Source: Hydractinia symbiolongicarpus (lineage: Eukaryota > Cnidaria > Hydrozoa > Anthoathecata > Hydractiniidae). Taken from it: a stretch of 64,000 nt of DNA. The DNA lies in contig NC_079882.1 in NCBI RefSeq assembly GCF_029227915.1, positions 28,262,001-28,326,000 on the forward strand, read 5' to 3'. The translations under genes and the position numbers were made by a program. Numbering within the stretch: position 1 is the first letter of the stretch; the number at the start of each line of letters is the position of its first letter. This document shows, piece by piece, positions 13,002 to 23,248 of the stretch. The notes under the pieces are model-generated. The model did no database searches and was not told the DNA's origin. It was given only the letters and a program-made list of their open reading frames with translations.

Positions 13002-13188
13002 TAAAAACGTCAATTTATTTATTTATTTATTCTAAAAATTCAGAACTTTCTTTTATAAAAAGTCTTGTTTAATTTCTTTTTGTTTTGCTTAATTCTTTTT
13101 TTCCAATTTCTTCCAACCGTTTTTTTTTCGTCAAAAATTTATTTGGATTTTTATCATGCTTTACTTTTAAATTACTATCAGCCTCGTT

Positions 13189-13218
13189 CCCTGTCAAAGT
13201 TCTGGGAACGAGGTTGAA
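13189..13218. repeat. Hairpin with CCTCGTTCCC arms
   Basis: CCTCGTTCCC and GGGAACGAGG surround a loop of about a dozen bases. The arm (C)CTCGTTCCCAGG recurs as the inverted end of a putative miniature element at 34581-34690. Confidence 0.55.
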
Positions 13219-13448
13219 TTATATTGCTTAACGAAAAAGGTGTAAATATTATTGTAATGTTTTTTTATAAAGAAAATATCAGAAATTACATCATTCTTTA
13301 TAATTTTCAGCACCCACCCAGGAAAGCATAGTATACGGCCCACAGTCCAATCTTGTTTCTACCAGGATCCACTTTATACAATCAGGTTCCTGTAGTCCTG
13401 GAAGTGTTCCAAAGTTGCAATTCCTGAAACGAAAACAGGTATCATACA

Positions 13449-13502
13449 ATTAGCCCGTTAGTCTTAAAACGCGAAATTAGCCCGTTAGTCTTAAAACGCG
13501 AA
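13449..13502 (+). repeat. 27-bp tandem duplication
   Basis: attagcccgttagtcttaa...acgcgaa occurs twice head-to-tail (starts 13449 and 13476). It is followed by further gcgaaa/cgcgaaaatt motifs to about 13550, similar in style to 38155-38265. Confidence 0.8.
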
Positions 13503-14120
13503 ATTTTCTATCGCAAAATCCGCAAATTGAGTACCATTGATTCGCGAAAATTTTTTAGGGTCTTATCAGTTCAGTATCAGTTCCAGCGTTTGAAAAATTG
13601 GTAGCTATGAAATACGTTTTCCTTTAATTAAATTTTACTTTATTTTTTTCTCTACTGTTGTTTACTTTTATGGCTGTTAATCGGCTGTGTTTTGAATTTC
13701 ATTAGTTCCACTGCAATAAGCATGCTCACTGAAGCAGCAATGTTTGAGCGGTTGTTTAGAAAGTGTCGACTGTGGCAAACGTGACCGCACTGTGAAGTGT
13801 TTACAAACTAGTGCAAGTTTAAAAGGTTAATTGAAAGAATATATTTCACATTACGCGGTCATGTAGTGTTTCTATACTGTTTAATGAAGCTTGAAAAACT
13901 GATTTAAATTTGAATGAAAGAATCCTTTCTGCATGAACGGCTTTAACCTTGGTTATACTTACATGAGTAAAAAGTGGAACAACTTAACCATAAAAGGTTG
14001 ACCTGGTTGGCTTTTGTAGTTAACGCACATTTATACCATGGAAGGACTTGTATTAATTTCAACGTGACAAAGAGATGCTGCTTCTACAGCTGAAAAAATT
14101 ATCCTATTTAATATGGGATT

Positions 14121-16742
14121 ATGTTTTACCTATCTAGAAATGCGCTGTTCCTAATTTTACACATAATAATAGATTTGTATAGACAACTAAATTGCACAGA
14201 GCAGACTGTGGTTAATAAACATGAAAACTCGAAATTGCATTCACCTAGTGGTATTTTACAGAACTTACAAGAATCAAGCCTGACAAGCAAGAAAACCTCT
14301 ACGGATTCAACACACAAGCAAAGAATTAAACGCAGCACGTTTTTAATTCAAAATGGTAGACGTTATGCACAAGATGGCAGCTCACAAGACTTACGAATGC
14401 GGAGAAATGTATTAAATTTAAATATTGAGACTGACGACTTCACAACGCAGTCTAAAGACGCGCACGTTATTCATGCACAGTATATTAGAAGTGATATTCC
14501 TAAACCAGAGTCTGGTAGTGGTATTAGTTTCAATGCGCGATACACAAAATTACCTACACTCATGGAAAAACCAACGACATCTGTAGAATCAAGCTCTGAC
14601 AAAAGATCAAACTCGGGTTATTTATCTGCGTCGGTGAAAAAAGATATCAGTGCATTGCAATCTCCAACGACATCGTACGCAACACCACGTTCTGCAACTA
14701 CCAACCACCACCAAGCTACAACCAGACAGCAAACTCGTGATATATTGCAGGAATTTTTGAAACCAATCGCAAAAAATGAACACAATGTAGTTCAATATAT
14801 AACGGCAAAAACACGAAATGTCGTCAAAACCAATACTTCAACAACAAGACCATCAGCCACTGTTGTTGGCAATCGGAAAAATATCATAGAATTTCAGGAA
14901 ACTTCCACGGCACATCAAGTAACTGAAAAAGCCTTTCCTAAGAGTATTATTTCATTTTTTGAAGAAGAAGATAAACCGACGCCGACAATCATACGTGAAT
15001 TTGACGAGTTTGCAGCTAACGATAATACCGACACCGATACTGACTACAATAACGAAAACGACAACTTCGAGGAAGACGAAACACCGATCTCTGAAACACG
15101 AATACCCATCATATCTCAACTTATTTCAGGAACACTCGACGTCGACAATAACACTCAACAAGACAATGTGACAAACAGAACAAAACCTTTCATACAAACG
15201 ACAGACATTGACTCCCAAGCACCTGATTACGATATTATGCTAGATAATTTTTACAATAACAAAAACAATTTTACAACGGCATTGTTTACACAAAACATCA
15301 ATAACATTACCGATCCTTTACAAGCAAAAAACGCGGGGAAAACGCGAGATGATATAGATAAGCATTTTTTGACTTTGATTGAAGAAGAATTAGAACCAAA
15401 GAATGAGAGCATCAGCAATGTAGCCAACATTGTAGAAACAAAATTACCAAACATAAACATTGATTCTAAAGATGAAATCGATATTACGGACCTTGTGAAA
15501 ACGTATCATAATATTAGCGGGAAAAATCTGGCGGAAATGAATCTCAGGAATCGAAACGTTAACAAAACAAATGAAAATAAGATAAACTTTTTTTACACAA
15601 AAAATTCTAATGGAGCAAAATGTATGGATGGATCTACACCAGGGTATTATTATCGAAAAGGGTTTGGAAGCGGCAAAAGAAAGTGGATTGTGCATCTCCA
15701 CGGAGGAGCGTGGTGCTATGATCTTCGTAGTTGCATGAAACGTAGGTCTTCAATATTGGGCTCAACTTTGCATTCGAAAAATGAGAAAATCAGTAGCTTC
15801 TTTCATGGAATTCTTTCTAAAAATGGCGCAGTTAATCCTCGATTTTATAAATGGAATGTTGCAGTTTTATCTTACTGTGATGGTGGTTTATTTTCCGGCA
15901 ACCGAAAAAGCTCTATCACGGGTAAAGGTAAAGAATTTTATTTCGAAGGTAGAAAGGTTTTGAAATCGCTGTTAGATAACCTTTTACCACAAGGGTTGTC
16001 ACATGCTTCTGATGTTGTTTTAAGCGGTACGTCTGCAGGGGGCTTGGCACTAGCATTACAAGGTGATTACATAAGAGGGTATATTCCTGAGAAAGCTAGA
16101 GTTCGCGGTTTAATTGACGCAGGTTTGTTTCTTGACGAAGACTCAACATCTGAAACGGAGAACATGGCGCGAAAACAATTTAAAGCATTGTACAGTCTAC
16201 ATAGACCTGTTTTAAACCAGAAATGCTTAAAAAGTTTTGCACGGAAAGACAAATATAGATGTTTATTTCCACAAAATACATTACAGTATATTAAACTTCC
16301 CATATATATTGTGAATTCATTGTACGATCATTGGCAGTTGTCTTACCTGGAAGGAGTAAACTGTATTTATGATGACGCAAAATGCGGTACAGATCAACGT
16401 GATAAAATATTAAATTTTCGAAACAAAATGTATCAAACCATAAATAAAATACGCAAATTCAAGAATGACACAGGAGTGTTTGCCAATTCATGTATTGCAC
16501 ATGGTCAAGTTATACTAGACTACACGTGGTCGAAAGTTAAAGTCAATAATAGACATATTAGTGAGGCTTTTTATGATTGGTATAAAGGGAACGAACTGCA
16601 ACTAGGTAGTAGAAGATATTACAGCGCAGATTGTAAGTATCCGTGTAATGGTAGTTGTCCTAGAGTACTGGCGCAAAAATGTGTGGCTAATTTTAAAGGA
16701 GCTTCGGAACATCGACGAAAAAGAGACGCAGAGTTGTGTTGA
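14121..16742 (+). CDS. Secreted NOTUM-like / pectinacetylesterase-family hydrolase with long N-terminal extension
   Basis: Alpha/beta-hydrolase of the pectinacetylesterase-NOTUM family; animal NOTUM removes the palmitoleate from Wnt outside the cell. Single exon of 873 codons. Residues 1-25 are a signal peptide or signal anchor ('FLILHIIIDLY'). About residues 26-495 are low-complexity, Asn/Thr/Ser-rich and partly acidic, with furin-type sites R68-I-K-R71 and R92-M-R-R95. The catalytic domain runs from about C501 to 846: 'HLHGGAWC' (527-532, oxyanion loop), nucleophile Ser638 in 'SGTSAGG', candidate Asp736 ('SLYDHWQ') and His794 ('IAHGQV'). The tail is Cys-rich with a last basic site R865-R-K-R868. 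Vertebrate NOTUM is about 500 residues, so the extension is unusual. The ATG is followed directly by the hydrophobic core, which supports this start. Wnt deacylase activity is inferred; 'HGGAWC' is closer to the general family than to NOTUM's own loop. Confidence 0.88.
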   Translation: MFYLSRNALFLILHIIIDLYRQLNCTEQTVVNKHENSKLHSPSGILQNLQESSLTSKKTSTDSTHKQRIKRSTFLIQNGRRYAQDGSSQDLRMRRNVLNLNIETDDFTTQSKDAHVIHAQYIRSDIPKPESGSGISFNARYTKLPTLMEKPTTSVESSSDKRSNSGYLSASVKKDISALQSPTTSYATPRSATTNHHQATTRQQTRDILQEFLKPIAKNEHNVVQYITAKTRNVVKTNTSTTRPSATVVGNRKNIIEFQETSTAHQVTEKAFPKSIISFFEEEDKPTPTIIREFDEFAANDNTDTDTDYNNENDNFEEDETPISETRIPIISQLISGTLDVDNNTQQDNVTNRTKPFIQTTDIDSQAPDYDIMLDNFYNNKNNFTTALFTQNINNITDPLQAKNAGKTRDDIDKHFLTLIEEELEPKNESISNVANIVETKLPNINIDSKDEIDITDLVKTYHNISGKNLAEMNLRNRNVNKTNENKINFFYTKNSNGAKCMDGSTPGYYYRKGFGSGKRKWIVHLHGGAWCYDLRSCMKRRSSILGSTLHSKNEKISSFFHGILSKNGAVNPRFYKWNVAVLSYCDGGLFSGNRKSSITGKGKEFYFEGRKVLKSLLDNLLPQGLSHASDVVLSGTSAGGLALALQGDYIRGYIPEKARVRGLIDAGLFLDEDSTSETENMARKQFKALYSLHRPVLNQKCLKSFARKDKYRCLFPQNTLQYIKLPIYIVNSLYDHWQLSYLEGVNCIYDDAKCGTDQRDKILNFRNKMYQTINKIRKFKNDTGVFANSCIAHGQVILDYTWSKVKVNNRHISEAFYDWYKGNELQLGSRRYYSADCKYPCNGSCPRVLAQKCVANFKGASEHRRKRDAELC

Positions 16743-17289
16743 GAAAGAAGATACGCACATCCACACGACTGTAAATAGTGACAATGTATGCTTATAACAC
16801 ACGCACACGAATTATTCCAATTAGACAAATATATTAGAATTTTAATTAAATATTCGTTTTATTTTTATTGTTGTTGTCTAGAAGCCTGATTTGTAGCAAC
16901 TTAACTCTACGTTTTCCCGTAATGATTGTTGTTGTAAACTTATTACGTAAAGTTGATAGGCTAAAAACTTTAATAAGTTAGCGTTAACTGTCTCCAACGT
17001 ACTTTCTGTAATGTAAAACTATCCCTCTCTTTTCTCTTTGTACGGAATTGAGAAAAAATAAACTCAAGCATTCCTGAATTTCACTAGGTTTCCCAGTTTC
17101 ATAGTCTTTGTAAATCTGACATTTAGAATTCTTTATTTTCTTAACCAAAACAAAAAAAATTGCAGAAACGAGGTTGGCATGTACCTTGTGCCATAATATA
17201 ACATAAAAGGCCTCAACCAAATTTGCAAAATAGTTACGTCAATTCAAATGAAAATCTAATAAATTTTTCCTAACTTAATAATAATATCC
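16743..17289. other. 3' flank of the NOTUM-like gene
   Basis: AT-rich; an AATAAA occurs near 17054 and AATTAAA near 16844, possible polyadenylation signals. No gene seen. Confidence 0.45.
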
Positions 17290-17785
17290 GTATTCTGTGT
17301 GTGTGTGTGTGCAAGGACAAAGTGCTACGAACACACAAAATAGCGTAAAATTTAAAGGAAGGTGGATTTTCCACGGATTACCGACTATCTCCTTTATTAA
17401 TACCCATATTTTGTTCAAAATGGTAGCAGATAAGAAGGGTTCACAAAATAGTGACGCGACGGGTGATAATCTGGGGACCGGTACGGCACTGAATCCGTGA
17501 ATTCTCCACACGACTAGTTACTTATATTGATACCTGTCTTTTGTTCAAAATGGTAGCAGATAAGAAAGGTACACGAAATAGCGATGCGACGGGTGATAAT
17601 CTGGGGACCGGTACGGCACTGAATCCGTGAATTCTCCACACGACTAGTTACTTATATTGGTACCTGTCTTTTGTTCAAAATGGTAGCAGATAATAATCTG
17701 AGGACCGGAACGGGACTGAATTCACGGGTTAACGACTAAGTACTTATATTTGCACCAGTCTTTTTTTTGAAAGGGTAGCAGAACC
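17290..17785 (+). repeat. 130-bp tandem array with Helitron-like unit ends
   Basis: Anchor ttgttcaaaatggtagcaga occurs at 17411, 17541 and 17671, so the period is exactly 130; a diverged fourth start lies near 17764. Units end at 17387, 17517, 17647 and about 17738 with ccgtg...ccacacgactag or similar. Unit 3 is shortened by an internal deletion. A (TG)n stretch lies at 17297-17310. The caaaatggtagc, gcgacggg and cgactag blocks also occur, in the same order, in the single element at 18732-18831. Confidence 0.85.
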
Positions 17786-18111
17786 GCTACTTTGTACTAA
17801 GGAAACAGAAAAGCCTGAGATATAAGTTACCTGCGAATGGATATCTATGACGGACAAACTCGTGAGTTTTTCCAATGGCTAACGACTCGTACCATAATGC
17901 TTCTTTTTATAGTCCGACGCTGAAAATCAGAACTAAAATGACTCTCCAACAATGGTTAAATAAGCTTGTGCAAAGTTCAGGCCGACAGCAAAGAAACTCC
18001 TGGTACAGACTAGTGATTGGTTTACATTCGACATAGGTGTTATTTATTGCTAGCTATGACAGCCGTTCATAAGATTGTATTAAGATAACCAAATATTTCA
18101 CAGAATTGTCT

Positions 18112-18197
18112 AAAAAATGGCGAGTAGCGCAAAAAAATGGCGGGTAGCGTAAAAAAATGCGAGTAGCGCAAAAAAAATGGCGAGTAGCGCAAAAAAA
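18112..18197 (+). repeat. 20-bp minisatellite
   Basis: About four copies of aaaaaaatggcgagtagcgc with slight variation between copies. Confidence 0.85.
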
Positions 18198-18731
18198 GTT
18201 TTTTTATTACAGATTTTATTTTGGCAGATGTTATTATATTTAAAATTAAAATAAAGGTTCTTTCTGCAGCTTTGTAGTAGACCTTTTGCATTTTTAAGTG
18301 ATTAAAGACGGTAAAAATTATACTAATTAATGCATGACATTATGGATTAGAAAAAAGTGAGCTGCCTTTTATAGGGTTTTATGAAGGTATGTGTTGGCGA
18401 AATATGTTATTACCTATCCAGTTTGATATTTTGAACATAGTTACATGAATATTAATATTTAGTTACCCTGATTATCATTTATACCAGCGATTGTTTCTGC
18501 GCATCTAATCGATGATGTCATAAATTCTGCATCAGCTGAACTTTCAAGACTTTTAACTCGAAATAAAGATTGTTCAAAAAAAATAAAAAAATTCATGGAC
18601 AACTTTTAAGCTCTTTCATATGAAAAAAACTTATCTTTTTACAGGAGTTAAAATTTAAGCTTGTGGAAAGAATCATATCAAATTATTTTAGAACCCTTTT
18701 TTCAACCTAGTCACCAGGACTTGAAAGGCTA

Positions 18732-18831
18732 TCTATATTATATATACGTCTGTCCGTCCGTCTGTCACGCAAAATGATAGCTTAGCTGCGACGGGCGAAC
18801 CCGTGGATTTTTCCACGGGCTTAACGACTAG
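18732..18831 (+). mobile_element. Helitron-like miniature element, copy 2
   Basis: Starts A|TCTATATTATA and carries tctgtccgtccgtctgtcac. It ends with hairpin CCGTGGA-tttt-TCCACGG, spacer gcttaacga, then CTAG followed by T (18828-18831). 5' TC, 3' hairpin plus CTRR and an A/T insertion site are the known hallmarks of Helitrons. At 100 bp it codes for nothing, so it is non-autonomous. Confidence 0.65.
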
Positions 18832-18977
18832 TTTTGTCCAAATATAGAAAGTCTAACAAATACTAAGGACGAGGTTGGCCCTTCTGTGCGCACTAGACTG
18901 TACGTTTTTACTGAGCCTGGATGTTAATTTAGCTTAGTTCATAATGGTAGCTTGAGTAGTAGCTAGCGATAAACAAG

Positions 18978-19336
18978 AGATAGATAGATAGATAGATGTG
19001 CATATTTTACATGGCTAGCCTCACAAATATCGAGGGATATACCCTGTCTATTATTTCCAGGAGGGGCCATGGCTTAGATGGAGAGTCCTAGAGTATTTAA
19101 TGCTCATTTTGAGCTACGCAGACCCAATTAGTAGGGCCCACGCTCTACTAGACAACTCCCGGCAACATCCAACGGCTCACACAGTGTGCCATCTCCCCAA
19201 TTTCCCTCACATGGCTTGGGTTAACCCGGGGCTATGGTAACATTCACTCGCCCATGTTGAATCGCCGTCAAGAGGAATCGAACCCCGGTCTCCCGCACAG
19301 AGTACGAAAGCTATAACCACTAATCTACGGCGCCAC
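18978..19336 (-). mobile_element. tRNA-derived SINE
   Basis: Read on the minus strand from 19336: a tRNA-like head with A-box TAGATTAGTGG (complement of 19317-19327) and a perfect B-box GGTTCGATTCC (complement of 19274-19284), about 33 bases apart. A body of roughly 200 bp follows, then a 3' tail ending in a (GATA)n run at 18979-18997. The head has lost cloverleaf integrity and joins a non-tRNA body, so it is a SINE rather than a tRNA gene. Confidence 0.8.
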
Positions 19337-19448
19337 AAGAGATCTTTTGTTTTTGTTTTGCGGAAGAAGTAAAGGTCTAATTTAGCGTTTTAGTGTCTTT
19401 ATTGCTTGCAACAAGTTTCTTACAATAATCTTAGCAGTGATTTATCTT

Positions 19449-19484
19449 TCACGTGGTTAGCCTCACTAATCTTGAGGGATAGCT
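19449..19484 (-). repeat. Truncated copy of the SINE 3' tail
   Basis: gttagcctcactaatcttgaggg matches the tail of the neighbouring SINE (gctagcctcacaaatatcgaggg, about 19013-19035) with few changes. Confidence 0.6.
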
Positions 19485-20243
19485 AGCTAATAGCCATCCT
19501 GCAATAATAAAATAAAAAAGGGACACAACGACAGTGCTAAAAGTGTTTAGAGAGGCCATTGACGAATCTCAAACTAGAATTCCACCCGTAGCAAAGAAGT
19601 CACGCATAAAAATATTAATGCATTTTTACCACGTTTGCAGCATTTTTCAACTTTAGCATATAGCTAGCTATATGTGTTAAAAATTTTAATGTTCACAAAA
19701 AGCAGAAGCTCCATCCATTAGCCAGTCAGGGAAATCCTCTTAATTAAGCTGTATAGCTTAATTTGGAGATCTCCTAAATAAACTGTATCATGCAGCTTAA
19801 TTAGGTGACACATCTAAATCAGGAGGTAGAAAAAGTTTTTCCCTGATTTCTTGAAAAATGTAAATTTTAGCAGAATCACCGCTGCAACTCTTTCATCGTC
19901 AGTTTGACCACTATATTATAAAAGAAGAACAATATTTCCAGCACCCCGGGTTCAAAAGCTATGGACTATAAACAATGGTTCATTGTTAGCAATATTCTAT
20001 TTAAGCTGTACTGCATCCTAGTTAGGATGTCACATCACGTGATACATCCTATTTAAGCGGATATTTTTAAAACTTCAAATTTAGCTGATCTCCGGGATGC
20101 TACGAAAAAACTAATATATTGGAGATGTTTATATGCACGTAAATATTGGATTTATTATATACCTTACCTTGTTGTAGGCTTTCAAAGAAAGTCTTCAGGA
20201 TTAGCAGTTGTGTGCCAGTCCTCCATTGGATTGAACATCCAGT

Positions 20244-22143
20244 TTACACCAATGTGTGCATATGTACAATAGAGTTTGAATCAGCCCGTCTTAACGTGGT
20301 GTATCCTACCAGTTGTGGTTCATCCGGTATCTGGAATAGATATTTATCAAGGCTGTTTTTAAAAAGTTCCAGTGTGCAACCAGACATATTACGGATGGAT
20401 TTGGGGAGGATGTTAAAGAGATTTATTCCATGGATAGGTAAACTGAACTCTGCCACCCTACTGCATGGACCACACGGACGTTTTGCTTTCCGCCCATGCA
20501 GAGGATGATGATAGCTTTGAATTTTCAGATTGACATTTGGTACCTTTCCCTTCTACGCTCCAATGAATACAGTTTCAGTTCCTTCAATGATTTCCAATAG
20601 TTGTGATTGGTCAAGTTTCTTATTTTTTGTATATAGGACCATTGCAATGCCTCTATCATCTGTATCCCTCCAACTTTATGTGGACTCCATAGGACTGAGC
20701 AATACTCTAATAGAGGAAGAACAAAAGATTTCCACATGGTCATAAGGTGATCCTTCGTTCTAGTGTAAAAAGTTCTTAAAATCCAAGACATCATGTTTTT
20801 ACTGTCATTTACTACTTTCAATATGTGGGAATGAAAGGAGCAGTTGGTGGATAGTATGACACCAAGATCTTTCAGTTCCTCTCGCTCTGTGATTATGGAT
20901 CCAGAGGGGGAAAGATACGACGTACATATTTTCAGGGTGTCATTCGTGCCATAACGCATGACCTCAAACTTTAGATCATTAAATTTCATGTTTGCATCTT
21001 CTGCCCATTCATAAATTTTCTGTAGATCACTTTGCAACTTGTCCATGTCCCTGAGAGAGTCGATGCTCTTGGTAACCCTTGTATCATCTGCAAATGACCT
21101 TACAATACTGTCATTGACATTTAAGTCTATATCTCCAAGGAGGATGATGAAGATAAGTGGTCCAAGCACACTACCTTGGGGTACGCCTGAAATAACAGCA
21201 ACAGGATGTTATTTCATTCCATTGACAATGACTGATTGGGTACGTTTGTCAGGAAAGCTTCAACAAAGTTAAATAATTTTCCTTTGATTCCAAGTTTTTC
21301 AAGTTTTTTTAAGACAATGGTAAAATCCACTTTGTCGAAGGCTTTCGCAAAGTCAAGGTATACAATGTCACAATTTAGTTTTCCATCAACAAAGTGTGTC
21401 ACATTATCAAAGTGGTCTAAGAGTTGGCTAAGACATGACCGACCAGAACGAAAACCATGTTGATTTTCGTTTAGTAGCTTGTTTTCTTCAAGGTAGCAGG
21501 TGATATGATTCCGGATGACTTTTTCGAAAATTTTGATAATATGAGATGTCAAGGCTACTGGGCGGTAATTGGATGCATCAGATTTCCTTCCCCCTTTGAA
21601 ATAAGGGGTGATTAGTGGGTGCTTTAAAATTTGGGGAATTTCACCACAGTCTATACATTTTTGCCATAACAGAAGAAGTGGAACAGATAGCAATGTTTTA
21701 CACTTCTTCAGAAAAGTTGCTGGGAAGCCATCTGGGCCTGGTGCAGAGTTGTCAGAGAGTTCATCAATTGCATTGATGATGTCTTTTTAAGAAAAGTGGA
21801 GTTCTGGAACTTCTGATGTGTGTTGGGGTAGGTTGATTGTTATATCTTCTACATGTTTTGGCTCACTGAATACTCTTTGATATTGACAGGGAAGGATTTC
21901 GGCCATATCTCTGCTCTCATGTGTTAATTTGTTGCTGTGATCCATAAGCGGTCCAATTTTTGTTTTTATTTTAGAAAACTTTTTTGCGTATGAATAAAAG
22001 TATTTAGGATTTTTTTTGATAGCTCCTAAAGCTGTTTTTTTTTGTAGATTTCCATTTAAATAAGACTTTTGTAAACTTTTTTCAATTTCAAGGAGTTCCT
22101 TGACTAGTTTTTCTTTTTTTGCAGGTGAAGAGGTATTGTTCAA
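20244..22143 (-). pseudogene. LINE reverse-transcriptase remnant
   Basis: Linker ('YFYSYAKKFSK', 22143-21787), fingers/palm ('NYRPVALTS', 'FRSGRSCLSQL', 'YLDFAKAFDKVD', 21693-21214), catalytic block 'SFADDT' (21169-20525) and a C-terminal block (20456-20244). Frame changes at about 21785, 21190 and 20500. RT motifs are still clear, including the two-Asp centre. Confidence 0.85.
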
Positions 22144-22189
22144 TATTTTGTGGATTTGCTTCTCCTTCTTGTGAGATTTCAGCGGTATC

Positions 22190-23248
22190 TTAAGGAGGAT
22201 TTTGTGCTTTTATAGTTAAAATTTGAAATTTTTCTTCTATCTTTTGCATCAATTCCGCCTTCAGAAGGCGGATTGCATCTAAAAAATCTGACAATGTTTT
22301 GTTTACACTGTGCATTTTAGTATTTTGATGGTGATTGCTTTGTAATTGATTTTTCGGCGATTTAGTGTTTTGATTGTGGTTTGTATTTTTAGGATGCCGT
22401 ATTGTACCTTTCACATGATAAAAGGAACAGGATTCGCTTTTCCTCAGAGATTGCATGCACATGTTCGGATGAAAATATTGACAATTGCGACCAAGAGTAC
22501 ATCCTCTTGGGTTTCTAGTCCCATGTTGCATTAACTTTTTGCAAAGTCTAGGATAAAGGAATTTACATCATGCACCTTTCATACCATGTTTACATTTTCC
22601 TTTTTTAAAAAAGGAACAAATTTTGGAAGTCATTTTGGGTTCTCCGTTTGTGTTATCTTGAGATGAGTTACTTTGTTGTGGTGGGAGTGACCTTGTAATA
22701 GTATGTCCAGTCTCAGTGTTTGGTTCAGGATCACTTGTGGAGATTTCAGGGTCCAATAAATTTGTAGCGCATTTTTTTGTGGCACTAGATTTTTTTTTAC
22801 ATTTCACTTGAGTTTTAGGTTGTTTGACAACATTTTGAGGAATGGTTGATTTGTCGCAATGGTCACAAATATAATAAATACCAGGTAGTGAAAAAGGATT
22901 ATAAAGCTGTTTCAGCGACATTTCATCTATATCCTCCAAAAGATCATCACGGCTAGAATTCACTAATTGAAGCCAACATTGCTTATGAACACCCTGATCA
23001 CAAACGGCACATTTGAGGATAGGGACTTCCTCAAATGACGTTCGGTATCTCTGTTTGAAGAGTGTGCAATCTTCTGGTAAAAGGTTTTGAATTCTGCAAA
23101 TGATAAGATGAATGAGATCTGTCTTGGTTACATGGCTACAGTCTGGAATATTGAGAAATATAGCAGTTTCCAATAAAATGGGTTTGTTTGACTTTGAAAA
23201 TTTTCTACTTAGTTGTTGAAGGGATTTTCCGTATTGATAATTCCTCAA
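22190..23248 (-). pseudogene. LINE ORF1 remnant with PHD-like and CCCH zinc fingers
   Basis: Two frames (23248-22568 and 22531-22190) broken by a frameshift around 22550. The first has a PHD-like Cys/His pattern ('CAVCDQGVHKQC' then 'YICDHC'), followed by Lys-rich and Ser/Thr-rich linkers. The break falls inside a CCCH finger region ('CSFFKKGKCKHG' before, 'CTLGRNCQYFH' after). PHD-type fingers are known in CR1-group ORF1 proteins, and CCCH fingers suit a nucleic-acid-binding ORF1. Non-functional as it stands. Confidence 0.7.

Larger units (their letters stand above)
13002..14120. other. Spacer between sarcoglycan and NOTUM-like genes
   Basis: 3' UTR of sarcoglycan with a TTTA run near 13014-13030, a hairpin at 13191-13214, a 27-bp duplication at 13449-13502 and probably the promoter and 5' UTR of the next gene. 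An acceptor-like ttttcag at about 13304-13310 opens no supported exon. Confidence 0.5.

Noticed and set aside
17275-17511. Open frames through the 130-bp array
   Set aside because: Frames follow the tandem repeat and the TG run; not conserved in the third unit.
19265-19336. tRNA gene on the minus strand
   Set aside because: Promoter boxes are present, but the stems do not hold and the sequence runs into a SINE body with a GATA tail.
20146-20508. 120-codon plus-strand open frame
   Set aside because: It is the antisense of the LINE C-terminal block; the minus strand has the recognisable CR1-type ending.
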